Of a stretch of 8,788 nucleotides of DNA, positions 1-8,472 are shown piece by piece. Made by a program: the position numbers and the translations under genes. How positions within the stretch are numbered: position 1 is the first letter of the stretch; every line of letters begins with the position of its first letter. The stretch is from Treponema sp. (GTDB lineage Bacteria > Spirochaetota > Spirochaetia > Treponematales > Breznakiellaceae), in assembly GCA_031278025.1 (NCBI GenBank), contig JAITLF010000127.1, forward strand, positions 1-8,788, given 5' to 3'. The notes beneath the pieces are model-generated. The model worked only from the letters and a program-made list of their open reading frames with translations. It did no database searches and was not told where the DNA came from.

Positions 1-584
1 CGGCTGTTTCCGCAACAACGAAGATAGAGCCGCCTACAGAGGTAAGCGCAGCGGCGGCGGATTCAAGCAGCATTACGGTATCGTGGAAGGAGGTTTCAGG
101 CGCAAGCGGCTACAGGGTATACCGCTCGGCAGAACATTACGGCAGCTATGATCCTGTGGGGGAAGATCTGCCTTCCACTACCACTTCCTGGACCGACACG
201 GGACTGGAGCCAAACACGGCCTACTATTACTACGTATCCGCCTATAACGCTAACGGGGAAGGCGCAGGGGCATCGGTTGTTTCCGCAACAACGAAGATAG
301 GAACGCCTTCCGGGGTAAGCGCAGCGGCGGCGGATTCAAGCAACATCAAGGTGTCGTGGAATCAGGTTTCAGGCGCAAGTTACTACAAGGTATACCGCTC
401 GGCAAGCAGTGACGGCGTGTATTCTTCCACGGGAACGCATATTACCTCCACTACCTGGATCGACACGGGACTGCAGCCAAACACGACCTACTATTACAAA
501 GTATCCGCCTCCCCCTCCTACTACGGGGAGGATGGCGCACAGTCACCGGCTGTTTCCGCGACAACCCACGCAAACGGCAACTAG
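1..584 (+). CDS. FN3-repeat surface/secreted protein (3' end, partial)
   Basis: The reading frame is open from base 3 and ends at TAG 582-584, so the start lies upstream of the window. The visible part is about 193 residues: two complete FN3-type modules and the start of a third copy of the junction. Each module carries the FN3 pattern: a Val-Ser-Trp strand, a Gly-Tyr/Tyr-x-Val-Tyr-Arg-Ser strand, then Trp-x-Asp-Thr-Gly-Leu and Pro-Asn-Thr-x-Tyr-Tyr-Tyr, closing with Val-Ser-Ala-Thr-Thr. The protein stops directly after the last module (Thr-Thr-His-Ala-Asn-Gly-Asn), with no membrane anchor, sorting signal or catalytic domain at this end. FN3 modules in bacterial extracellular proteins usually act as spacers or binding modules in adhesins and polysaccharide-degrading enzymes. 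What the N-terminal part does cannot be seen. The FN3 call is firm; cell-surface or secreted location is inferred from the family. Confidence 0.85.
   Translation, partial: AVSATTKIEPPTEVSAAAADSSSITVSWKEVSGASGYRVYRSAEHYGSYDPVGEDLPSTTTSWTDTGLEPNTAYYYYVSAYNANGEGAGASVVSATTKIGTPSGVSAAAADSSNIKVSWNQVSGASYYKVYRSASSDGVYSSTGTHITSTTWIDTGLQPNTTYYYKVSASPSYYGEDGAQSPAVSATTHANGN
6..551 (+). repeat. Two tandem 273-bp FN3-encoding repeats
   Basis: The word GTTTCCGC(A/G)ACAAC recurs at 6, 279 and 552, giving two exact 273-bp (91-codon) periods. Other blocks are shared nearly base for base: a block of about 29 bases starting GGTAAGCGCAGCGGCGG, then GTTTCAGGCGCAAG, GTATACCGCTCGGCA and CGACACGGGACTG. The stretches between these blocks differ strongly. 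The repeats stay in frame, so gain or loss of a unit would only change protein length. Confidence 0.9.
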
Positions 585-593
585 GTGCGTTTG

Positions 594-616
594 GGGGAAG
601 GCGCACCGCCTTCCCC
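594..616 (+). terminator. Hairpin just after the FN3 gene
   Basis: A perfect 10-bp stem (594-603 GGGGAAGGCG with 607-616 CGCCTTCCCC) closes a 3-base loop, 10 bases after the FN3 stop codon. The tract after it (TGCTTTCTGCTTT) is only moderately T-rich, so alone it would be a weak intrinsic terminator. It probably works with the stronger hairpin downstream. Confidence 0.6.
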
Positions 617-634
617 TGCTTTCTGCTTTAACCC

Positions 635-692
635 CGCAGGCGGCTGAATAGCCGCGGTTTTCCGCAGCCAATCAGCCGCCTGCGTTTTTTTT
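635..692 (+). terminator. Strong rho-independent terminator
   Basis: A 13-bp perfect stem (635-647 CGCAGGCGGCTGA with 672-684 TCAGCCGCCTGCG) is followed immediately by eight T residues (685-692). The 24-base loop can itself fold into a small GCGG-TTTT-CCGC hairpin (654-665). This is the classic intrinsic terminator layout on the + strand and most likely ends the FN3 gene transcript. Confidence 0.88.
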
Positions 693-736
693 GCCGCACT
701 TTCCTCCGCTGGAACTTCCTCAGCCTCCTGGGGAAC

Positions 737-777
737 TTTTACCGGCTCTTTGTTCGACAGCAAAGGCGCCGGTAAAA
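737..777. repeat. Long hairpin of unknown role
   Basis: TTTTACCGGC (737-746) is the exact reverse complement of GCCGGTAAAA (768-777). Inside it CTTTG (748-752) pairs with CAAAG (761-765) around an 8-base loop. The result is about 15 bp of stem broken by a small asymmetric bulge. No T-run follows on either strand, so it does not look like an intrinsic terminator. It could be a structured RNA fragment, a recombination or transposon remnant, or a protein-binding palindrome. Confidence 0.6.
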
Positions 778-1058
778 CGTGTGCCGCTCCCGGATGGGAA
801 AACTTCCAGGCCGGCACAGATACCGTACCCGCGCCGTTACGGGAGGAGCCGCCGGCGGTGAGCAAAACCGGGGGGGTTCGATCAGAAACCGGGGTTTTTC
901 GCCGTAAACCCACTTTTCCGCAGCGCAAACCGTGAGTTTTTTGATCCCACGCCGCTCTTTACACGCCGCATACCGCTCTTTCAACCTTCCGGACCTCCCT
1001 CCCGGCGCGCTTAAAGCAGGAAGCATGCCGCCATAAGGCGCTTTCCGGGAATACGCTC

Positions 1059-1119
1059 AGGAACTGTACAGAAATAACATGACCAAACAACAGTCATGTG
1101 TTATTCATGCACAGTTCCT
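1059..1119. repeat. 61-bp inverted-repeat element, possible MITE or IS remnant
   Basis: The ends are a perfect 9-bp inverted repeat (AGGAACTGT 1059-1067 and ACAGTTCCT 1111-1119). The inner part pairs again: AATAACATGAC (1073-1083) with GTCATG-TG-TTATT (1093-1105), with a 2-base bulge. The central loop is 9 bases. Its base composition is AT-richer than the surroundings. It sits 26 bases upstream of the rplU -35 box. The terminal-repeat layout suggests a miniature transposable element or fused insertion-sequence ends, but a regulatory hairpin is possible. Confidence 0.5.
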
Positions 1120-1145
1120 AACGCGCCCGCCCTGGGACCCCCCCC

Positions 1146-1174
1146 TTGACGGTTACTTCAATTTTGGGTATACC
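1146..1174 (+). promoter_or_regulatory. Sigma70-type promoter of the rplU operon
   Basis: TTGACG (1146-1151) and TATACC (1169-1174) are separated by 17 bases, five of six and four of six matches to the consensus boxes at ideal spacing. Transcription would start near 1181, giving a short leader of about 27 bases before the rplU start, with no room for a long L21-type leader RNA. Confidence 0.75.
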
Positions 1175-1207
1175 TTCCCCATTCGTATCAGGTAAGGATG
1201 ATGGTTC

Positions 1208-1546
1208 ATGTACGCAGTGGTTGAATTTCAAGGCAAGCAGTATAAGGCTGAAAAGGGCGCGTTGTTGCGGGTTGACCGGCTTGACGCGGAACCGGGAGAC
1301 GTTTTGGAGATTGACTCGGTTCTTCTTCTTTCCCAGGGCGATGCTCCGGATGCGGTTACCGTCGGGGTTCCCTATGTCCCCGGCGTTACGGTCTCCGCAA
1401 CGGTAGACAGCCATGTGAAGGGCGATAAGATCATTGTTTTCAAATATAAGCCGAAAAAGGATTACCGCCGTAAACAGGGACACCGGCAGAAATACTCGAT
1501 TATCAAAATTGACGACATTAAAACCGGGGATGGTATCGGAGCCTAA
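1208..1546 (+). CDS. rplU: 50S ribosomal protein L21
   Basis: This 112-residue protein matches bacterial L21 (bL21) along its length. It opens with Met-Tyr-Ala-Val-Val-Glu-Phe-Gln-Gly-Lys-Gln-Tyr, has the Gly-Asp-x-Leu region near residues 30-35, and ends with the basic RNA-binding signature Tyr-Arg-Arg-Lys-Gln-Gly-His-Arg-Gln-Lys-Tyr (about residues 85-96), then Ile-Lys-Ile. L21 binds 23S rRNA in the large subunit and is usually about 103 residues, so this copy has a slightly longer C-terminal tail. The ATG at 1208 is preceded by TAAGGA (1193-1198) at a normal spacing. It is the first gene of the operon, about 27 bases from the predicted transcription start, and is followed after 6 bases by the prp start codon. 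Confidence 0.96.
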   Translation: MYAVVEFQGKQYKAEKGALLRVDRLDAEPGDVLEIDSVLLLSQGDAPDAVTVGVPYVPGVTVSATVDSHVKGDKIIVFKYKPKKDYRRKQGHRQKYSIIKIDDIKTGDGIGA

Positions 1547-1552
1547 ACGGGT

Positions 1553-1891
1553 ATGATCAGGATTGACGCGGCTTTGGACGGGGCGGGGTTGTTGAGGTCC
1601 TGCCGGGTTACCGGCCACGCCAACGCGGGGCCTGCGGGTAGTGATGTGGTCTGCGCGGCGGTTTCGATCCTTACGCGGACGGCTTTTAGAACTCTTTCCG
1701 GCAGGGAAGGGGTAACCCTCCGGGGCGGCGCTCCGGAGCGGGGGGTTTTCCTGATGGAGACGGATTATTCCGGCGGTGGCCGGGATTTTCTTCTCGGCGC
1801 GGGGGCTTTCCTCATGGAAGGCTTTAGTTCTGTGGCGAAGCTCTATCCGGAATTTTGCGAATTGACTATACACAGGGAACGGAGGAATTAA
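1553..1891 (+). CDS. prp: Ribosomal-processing cysteine protease Prp (YsxB family)
   Basis: This 112-residue protein lies between the L21 and L27 genes, the hallmark position of Prp/YsxB. The conserved block Gly-His-Ala (His22) followed by Asp-Val-Val-Cys-Ala-Ala-Val-Ser (Cys34) is intact and gives the expected catalytic His-Cys pair. In Firmicutes, Prp removes a short N-terminal extension from L27 before ribosome assembly. Here the adjacent L27 has no such extension, so the substrate is unclear. No strong ribosome binding site precedes ATG 1553, only a short ACGGGT, and the rplU stop is 6 bases away, so translation is probably coupled. The stop at 1889-1891 is one base before the rpmA start. 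The family call is strong; the activity is inferred. Confidence 0.9.
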   Translation: MIRIDAALDGAGLLRSCRVTGHANAGPAGSDVVCAAVSILTRTAFRTLSGREGVTLRGGAPERGVFLMETDYSGGGRDFLLGAGAFLMEGFSSVAKLYPEFCELTIHRERRN

Positions 1892-1892
1892 C

Positions 1893-2150
1893 ATGGCACG
1901 GAAACGGGGCGGCAGCGGCGCGAAAAACGGGCGGGACTCGAAGCCTCAATATTTAGGCATCAAGGTTTACGGCGGCGCTTTGGTTAGGGCCGGAACCATC
2001 ATTGTGCGCCAGCGGGGTACTAAGATACATCCGGGACTTAATGTGGGTTGCGGCGGGGACTACACTCTTTTCGCCAAGGTAGACGGAATCGTCGCTTTTT
2101 CCCAACGCCGGGGCCGCAAACTCGCCGGCATTATTCCCGCTACCGAATAG
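1893..2150 (+). CDS. rpmA: 50S ribosomal protein L27
   Basis: This 85-residue protein is a typical bL27. It has the flexible basic N-terminus with [10 protein letters not shown], which reaches toward the peptidyl-transferase centre. The core has Gly-Ile-Lys-x-Tyr-Gly-Gly, then Ile-Ile-Val-Arg-Gln-Arg-Gly-Thr-Lys (about residues 36-44) and Tyr-Thr-Leu-Phe-Ala-Lys. A strong GGAGG (1881-1885) lies at good spacing before ATG 1893. Upstream in the same frame a TGA at 1863-1865 is reached without any ATG, GTG or TTG. A longer form with a Prp-cleavable leader, as in Firmicutes, is therefore not encoded here. A 105-base gap separates it from obg. Confidence 0.97.
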   Translation: MARKRGGSGAKNGRDSKPQYLGIKVYGGALVRAGTIIVRQRGTKIHPGLNVGCGGDYTLFAKVDGIVAFSQRRGRKLAGIIPATE

Positions 2151-4500
<2,350 letters not shown>

Positions 4501-4504
<4 letters not shown>

Positions 4505-5715
4505 GAGGGCGGCAACCCAAAACCGACGCAAGCATTTTCCTTCTGGCCGCCATCGCGGTACTTTTGGGTGCGGGGGTCTTTTTCACCGTTATGGCCCTGC
4601 GGCAGGACCCCATAGAAGAGGCCCTTTCCGGAGACCGGGTTATCAATACCCTGTTTGTCTTTGAGGCCGAAGGGAAGCCCCTGGCATCCTATGTATTAAT
4701 GTACTACCCCGGAACCAAAAGGGCGGCGATTTTTGACATTCCTGGGGAGGTCGGCCTGATAATCAGGCGGATCAACCGGGTAGACCGTATAGACACGGTT
4801 TATGATCCTCTTCGTATAACAACATTTGAAAGTGAAGTTGAGGCGCTTCTGGGAATCGACATCAGTTTTTCCCTGGTCTTTGACCTCCCCGGCCTGGGGA
4901 AAATGACGGACCTCATCGAAGGGGTGGAACTGTTCATCCCCGTAGCGGTTTCGGTGTACGAGCCGGATAACTTGATCCTGCTTCCTTCCGGGATAACCCG
5001 TCTTGACGGGGATAAGGCCCTTTCATTTCTCACGTATCGGCTTCCCAATGAAGACGGCGATGTGGTAAGCTTCAGGCGGCAACGGTTTTTCCTGGGATTT
5101 ATCAAGAGGCTGGGGGAAAAGAACGGCATCCTGAAAAATCCCGCCATGCTTCAGACCGTTCAGCCTCTGATAAAGACGGGAATGAATCAGCATACCCGCA
5201 TACGGCTTTTCGATGAGTTATCAAATGTTGATACGGATAGGATGGCCGTCCAGACGGTGGGGGGAAATTACCGGGAAGTATCGGGGCAGATGCTCCTGTT
5301 TCCCTATTATGAGGGGAACCTCATCAAAGAAATAGTCCGGCAGTCCCTGGGGGCGCTGATCCGGCAGGTGGAAGGTTCCCTTACAGAACGGGTCTTTACG
5401 GTGGAGGTCCTGAATGGCACGGGGGTTACGGGCCTTGCGGGCCGGACTGCGGAACTGTTGAGGGGATTCGGGTATGACATCATTTCCATTGGTAACGCTG
5501 ACCGTAGCGATTACGAGGCTACGGAAATCATAGACCGGTCCGGTTCCACCGAAGTAGCGCGGATTTTCGGGGAGATTATCCGTTGTACCAATATTCTTTC
5601 CGAAGCCGCCGCTCCGGAGGATGTGAATATGGGTCTGCACCCGTTGGAATACCGATCGGATTTTACGCTTATTATCGGGGGGGATTTTAATGGACGATAT
5701 GTTACCGGTGAATGA
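4501..5715 (+). CDS. Membrane-anchored LCP (LytR-CpsA-Psr) protein with LytR_C domain
   Basis: This 404-residue protein has a short basic cytoplasmic start, one membrane helix (about 11-33), an LCP-like domain (about 45-205) and a LytR_C domain (about 297-395, beginning Val-Glu-Val-Leu-Asn-Gly-Thr-Gly-Val-Thr-Gly-Leu-Ala). LCP enzymes transfer lipid-linked glycopolymers to cell-wall peptidoglycan outside the membrane. The late LCP motif is recognisable (Ala-Leu-Ser-Phe-Leu-Thr-Tyr-Arg 173-180 and Phe-Arg-Arg-Gln 191-194). The early motifs are degenerate: Ile-Pro-Arg-Asp is Ile-Pro-Gly-Glu (80-83), and no clear Gly-x-Asp-x-Arg is seen near 50-60. Catalytic activity is therefore doubtful. GTG 4501 is preceded by GGAGG (4491-4495) and overlaps the previous stop. 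LCP genes in this position, before rsfS, recur in Clostridia and Actinobacteria, as I recall. Confidence 0.85.
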
Positions 5716-6040
5716 TGGGACCGCCCTTGCCCGGGACCTGAGCGCTTTGCTCCAGGACCACAAAGGCCAGAATGTGGCGGTACTGGATTTACGAGAATTG
5801 AACAGTTGGACCGATTTCTTTGTGATTACGACGGTTTCAAGCCAAACCCATCTTATGGGGCTGTTGCGGCATATCAGGGAGTTTTGCCGGGATCGGGGGG
5901 TCGAAATCCTCAGAGGCCGGCGTAAAATCGCCTCGGACGATGAGTGGGTACTGATCGACCTGGGTACGGTAGTAGTACACCTCATGACAGAGAGCTCCCG
6001 TTCTTTTTATGAACTGGAACGGCTTTGGAGCGCCGGGTAA
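5690..6040 (+). CDS. rsfS: Ribosomal silencing factor RsfS
   Basis: This 116-residue protein is a standard-length RsfS (YbeB/YqeL, Iojap family), which binds ribosomal protein L14 on the large subunit and blocks subunit joining when nutrients are low. Family signatures are visible: Val-Ala-Val-Leu-Asp-Leu-Arg-Glu-Leu (about 29-37), then Thr-Asp-Phe-Phe-Val-Ile-Thr-Thr-Val-Ser-Ser (about 41-51), and near the end Asp-Glu-Trp-Val-Leu-Ile-Asp-Leu-Gly-Thr-Val-Val-Val-His (about 84-97). The start ATG 5690 lies inside the preceding gene (26-base overlap) behind a seven-G run (5677-5683) that can serve as a ribosome binding site. A second ATG at 5699 is a possible alternative. It is the last gene of the operon, and no terminator is visible before the convergent gene 3 bases away. 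Confidence 0.95.
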   Translation: MDDMLPVNDGTALARDLSALLQDHKGQNVAVLDLRELNSWTDFFVITTVSSQTHLMGLLRHIREFCRDRGVEILRGRRKIASDDEWVLIDLGTVVVHLMTESSRSFYELERLWSAG

Positions 6041-6043
6041 AAG

Positions 6044-8254
6044 CTACCGCGCGTCCTGAGCCGGCATGGGAATATCGGCGTAGCGGCCTGAGTTGTTCCA
6101 GTAGGTGAGCCCGCCGTTGCCGGCATCCCGAACCCCTTCGACCTCCCGAAGTACATAATCATTGTTGTAATATGTCCGGTCATAAGAAACGTTGAGGTAG
6201 AAGGCTTGCACATAGGGCCGGACTACGACCTGTCCACGGGCAATACGGGCGGTACGCTGGGTACCCTGGTAATAGATACGGTAGGGCCGGAGTTCCGCCG
6301 GTCTTTGAGCCAGGAAGTTCTGCTCAAAGTGGCTGGGGTAATACATGGGGCAGATCACGTCCACATAGGGGGCCAAAAGTTCCACCTCCTGACCGGTTCT
6401 CGCGCCGGTCCGGTACCAGCCGTTGGCGCCGTAAATATCAATGGAAATAGGGGCGCTGATCCGGGCGCGGATATGGCGCAGGAACGAGAGCATGGCGCTT
6501 TCCATATCCATCCCATCTTCCCGCCACCGGTACCGGGCATCCGCCAGGTTGTCGCCATCGGTTGGAAACCGGATGTAATCAAACTGAATCTCGTCAAACC
6601 CCCGTTCATACAGTTCCCGTCCCACGGCGGCGATGTAGTCCCAAACCTCCTCGGCGTAAGGGTCTACCCATTGTTCGTCGTAGTAGGTGCGGACTATCTC
6701 ATACGCGGGATCTCTAGCGGGAAAAATTTCCACCGCCAACGAGGAATTCGAAGGCTCCCGGCCCTCCGGCGTTTTGAGCCTCCGGGTATCGTAGTAGCCT
6801 TTCCAGGGTTTGTTGCTACGGACGTCCCAGATCGCGAATCTATTGCCTTCTTTCCGGGCAAGTTCCGGGTCTTTGAAGACCACCAGCCGGGCGGCGGTAT
6901 ATATGCCGTGTTCCTTCATGGTTTTGAGGAAGGCGTCTATGTCAACCGGACGGAACACCCGGCCTTTTTCCGCGATGACCGGGTTTAGGGGAGTGAACCT
7001 GATGCGTCCGTAATCATCCTTCATGTCAACGACCACCATGTTGAGGTTCCGGTTCTCGATAATATCCAGATAGGGCTTAAGGGACTGGCTGTCCATGGCG
7101 TGGTTCACCGGAAGATAAAGGCCCTCCCGGTTTGCCACGGGATTTTCCCGCCGGTCCGCGACCCGGCTTCCTTCTTCATACTCCGGGCCCCCGTCGCGGG
7201 AGGGGGCGTTGAGCAGCCAAAGTTCCGAAAGGATTACCGGTTCCGAACCGGATCGGAGGCTGTTTTCCGGAACGGCTATGCAGAGCGCGGTAAGCCCGTG
7301 CCGCGCTATATCCCGGACCAGGTTCCGAAGGTCCTGCCGGGGCCGAAGTTCCGGCTCCTCCGCAGCGGACAGCCCAGGACGGGGTATCTCCAGGACCGTT
7401 CCCTCCCGGACAAAGCGCAGGGCGTCCCGGCCCGCGTCCAGGGAATCCACCGTACCGAAGTCTGCGGCGTCCGACCATATCCGGGTAAACCGCTTCCGTT
7501 CCCAATCCAGCCGGTAGAGGCGGCGGCGGAAGGTTTGGGCGGCGTATATCTCGTTTTGGAATCGGCCATTTTCATCATCCGTCTGGATCACGGTTACGGC
7601 AATATCCGATACCTCATCGGGGTTACCCGTGGTCTCCAGCTTTTCCAGACCCTCGATCAGTTCCGTCCACGTGCCCCCCGGCGGTTCGGCCTGAGTATAG
7701 TGGACCCCGTAGGTACTGTGGGAAAGAAATACCGTAAGTTCCGGCAGGTTCGCCACCGCCACCGCCTTGACGCCGTTGGTCCGGTACGAAGGGAATCCCA
7801 GGCTCTGCCAGGACCGTCCCTGGTCCCTGGTGATAAAAGCCGCTTCCTTCGTGGCGCAGACCATGATATCCGGATTTGCCGGGTTCACCTCCAGGTCTTT
7901 GATTTCCTGTACAACCGATATAAACGATTTTATCCCCTCGTCGTAGACTTTTATGGTTTTTTCCGGGAGCCCGCTGTTCCGGCTTTCCCATTGAATAAGG
8001 TCAGGGGAAATCAGGACCCCTTTATCGCTCAATATGGCCCAGGAATCCCCAATTTTGAGTATCTTCCTCACCTCCCCGCCGGTCCAAAAGGGATTTACCG
8101 CGCCGTAGCGGTTTATCCCGTAAAGTCCCGTATCCGTTCCGGCTATGACCTGCCACCCGACCTGTTCCGACAGTCCGCCTGTCCGGGCCGCAACAACACC
8201 AGGAAAAGCCGCGGTCATCAAAAAAACGCAGCCTATCAGCAGTTTCGCCTTCAT
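6044..8254 (-). CDS. Secreted DUF4015-type putative glycoside hydrolase with N-terminal propeller-like region
   Basis: I chose the ATG at 8254 (736 residues) because it gives a clean signal peptide: Met-Lys-Ala-Lys, a hydrophobic stretch, then Val-Val-Ala-Ala at about residue 23. The open frame extends to an ATG at 8353 but would bury that signal. Residues of about 30-340 are beta-rich and contain at least one BNR/Asp-box-like motif (Thr-Arg-Asp-Gln-Gly-Arg-Ser-Trp, 142-149), suggesting a propeller. Residues of about 378-700 match the DUF4015 barrel: Val-Val-Asp-Met-Lys-Asp-Asp-Tyr-Gly (408-416), Gly-Phe-Asp-Glu-Ile-Gln-Phe-Asp-Tyr-Ile-Arg-Phe-Pro (552-564), Ser-Ile-Asp-Ile-Tyr-Gly (604-609) and Cys-Pro-Met-Tyr-Tyr-Pro-Ser-His-Phe (635-643). 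Substrate is unknown; periplasmic or extracellular polysaccharide is an inference from the fold. No strong ribosome binding site is seen. Confidence 0.85.
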   Translation of the reverse strand: MKAKLLIGCVFLMTAAFPGVVAARTGGLSEQVGWQVIAGTDTGLYGINRYGAVNPFWTGGEVRKILKIGDSWAILSDKGVLISPDLIQWESRNSGLPEKTIKVYDEGIKSFISVVQEIKDLEVNPANPDIMVCATKEAAFITRDQGRSWQSLGFPSYRTNGVKAVAVANLPELTVFLSHSTYGVHYTQAEPPGGTWTELIEGLEKLETTGNPDEVSDIAVTVIQTDDENGRFQNEIYAAQTFRRRLYRLDWERKRFTRIWSDAADFGTVDSLDAGRDALRFVREGTVLEIPRPGLSAAEEPELRPRQDLRNLVRDIARHGLTALCIAVPENSLRSGSEPVILSELWLLNAPSRDGGPEYEEGSRVADRRENPVANREGLYLPVNHAMDSQSLKPYLDIIENRNLNMVVVDMKDDYGRIRFTPLNPVIAEKGRVFRPVDIDAFLKTMKEHGIYTAARLVVFKDPELARKEGNRFAIWDVRSNKPWKGYYDTRRLKTPEGREPSNSSLAVEIFPARDPAYEIVRTYYDEQWVDPYAEEVWDYIAAVGRELYERGFDEIQFDYIRFPTDGDNLADARYRWREDGMDMESAMLSFLRHIRARISAPISIDIYGANGWYRTGARTGQEVELLAPYVDVICPMYYPSHFEQNFLAQRPAELRPYRIYYQGTQRTARIARGQVVVRPYVQAFYLNVSYDRTYYNNDYVLREVEGVRDAGNGGLTYWNNSGRYADIPMPAQDAR

Positions 8255-8423
8255 CCCGGCTGAGTAGAGAACGTGTTTTATCTTTTTTTGGGGCATGATT
8301 AGCGATAACTTTAATAAATAAACGTGAATTGGGGAAGATGATAAACGCCTCATGCAGATGGAAGTTCCAGACCCAGGTCTGCGCTACGATCAAGAAACCT
8401 GGGGTTGGCGCTTCGGGGGATAC

Positions 8424-8453
8424 CCCATATGCGTTTATATAATTAGTTGTCAA
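8424..8453 (-). promoter_or_regulatory. Possible promoter for the DUF4015 gene
   Basis: On the - strand a perfect TTGACA -35 box (8453 to 8448) is followed at 18 bases by TATGGG (8429 to 8424), a weak -10. Transcription would start near 8417, giving a leader of about 160 bases to the chosen start. The AT-rich tract between about 8280 and 8330 is an alternative promoter location, without clear boxes. Confidence 0.4.
8438..8443 (+). promoter_or_regulatory. Perfect -10 box facing the transposase
   Basis: TATAAT (8438-8443) reads toward the transposase frame and lies inside the spacer of the opposing promoter. No good -35 box is found 16-18 bases upstream (the sequence there is G-rich). The promoter is therefore probably weak, or is completed only when the insertion sequence ends are joined. 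Confidence 0.35.
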
Positions 8454-8472
8454 AACAGTTCTCACCGGATAA

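Larger units (their letters stand above)
585..1145. other. 561-bp intergenic stretch rich in palindromes
   Basis: I see no convincing gene here. It holds the two terminators (594-616 and 635-692), a long hairpin (737-777), a 10-bp perfect palindrome CCGCCGGCGG (849-858), a seven-G tract (870-876) and a 61-bp inverted repeat (1059-1119). On the - strand two open frames (1026 to 739 and 928 to 581) could be joined near the seven-G tract into about 147 codons. Neither has a recognisable domain or a ribosome binding site, so they are not called as a gene. Confidence 0.6.
8255..8472. other. Divergent intergenic region and likely IS boundary
   Basis: This region holds opposed promoter elements (see 8424-8453 and 8438-8443), an AT-rich tract (about 8280-8330) and a 14-bp palindrome CAGACC-CA-GGTCTG (8368-8381) that could be an operator or leader hairpin of the - strand gene. 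The left end of the insertion sequence probably lies between about 8390 and 8470, but without the right end its inverted repeat cannot be fixed. The open frame continuing from 8254 to 8353 on the - strand is judged non-coding. Confidence 0.4.

Noticed and set aside
737..777. Hairpin as an intrinsic terminator
   Set aside because: No T-run follows on either strand; the T residues are part of the stem itself.
1118..1894. - strand open frame of 258 codons opposite rplU and prp
   Set aside because: It covers the operon promoter and two well-recognised genes on the + strand, and its composition is typical of antisense translation.
5221..5985. - strand open frame of 254 codons opposite the LCP gene and rsfS
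   Set aside because: It is a shadow of two recognised genes and is rich in Ser and Arg, with no motif.
8225..8254. Lipoprotein reading of the DUF4015 signal (Leu-Ile-Gly-Cys)
   Set aside because: The Cys would be residue 9, too close to the start for a lipoprotein signal, and a better signal peptidase I site (Val-Ala-Ala) lies at about residue 23.
7100..8263. Long + strand open frame of 387 codons opposite the DUF4015 gene
   Set aside because: The - strand frame carries the recognisable signal peptide and barrel motifs; the + strand product is a basic, Arg/Pro-rich shadow with no family resemblance.
8255..8353. 33-codon N-terminal extension of the DUF4015 protein
   Set aside because: It would place the signal peptide in the interior and has no ribosome binding site; the ATG at 8254 gives a normal secretory start.
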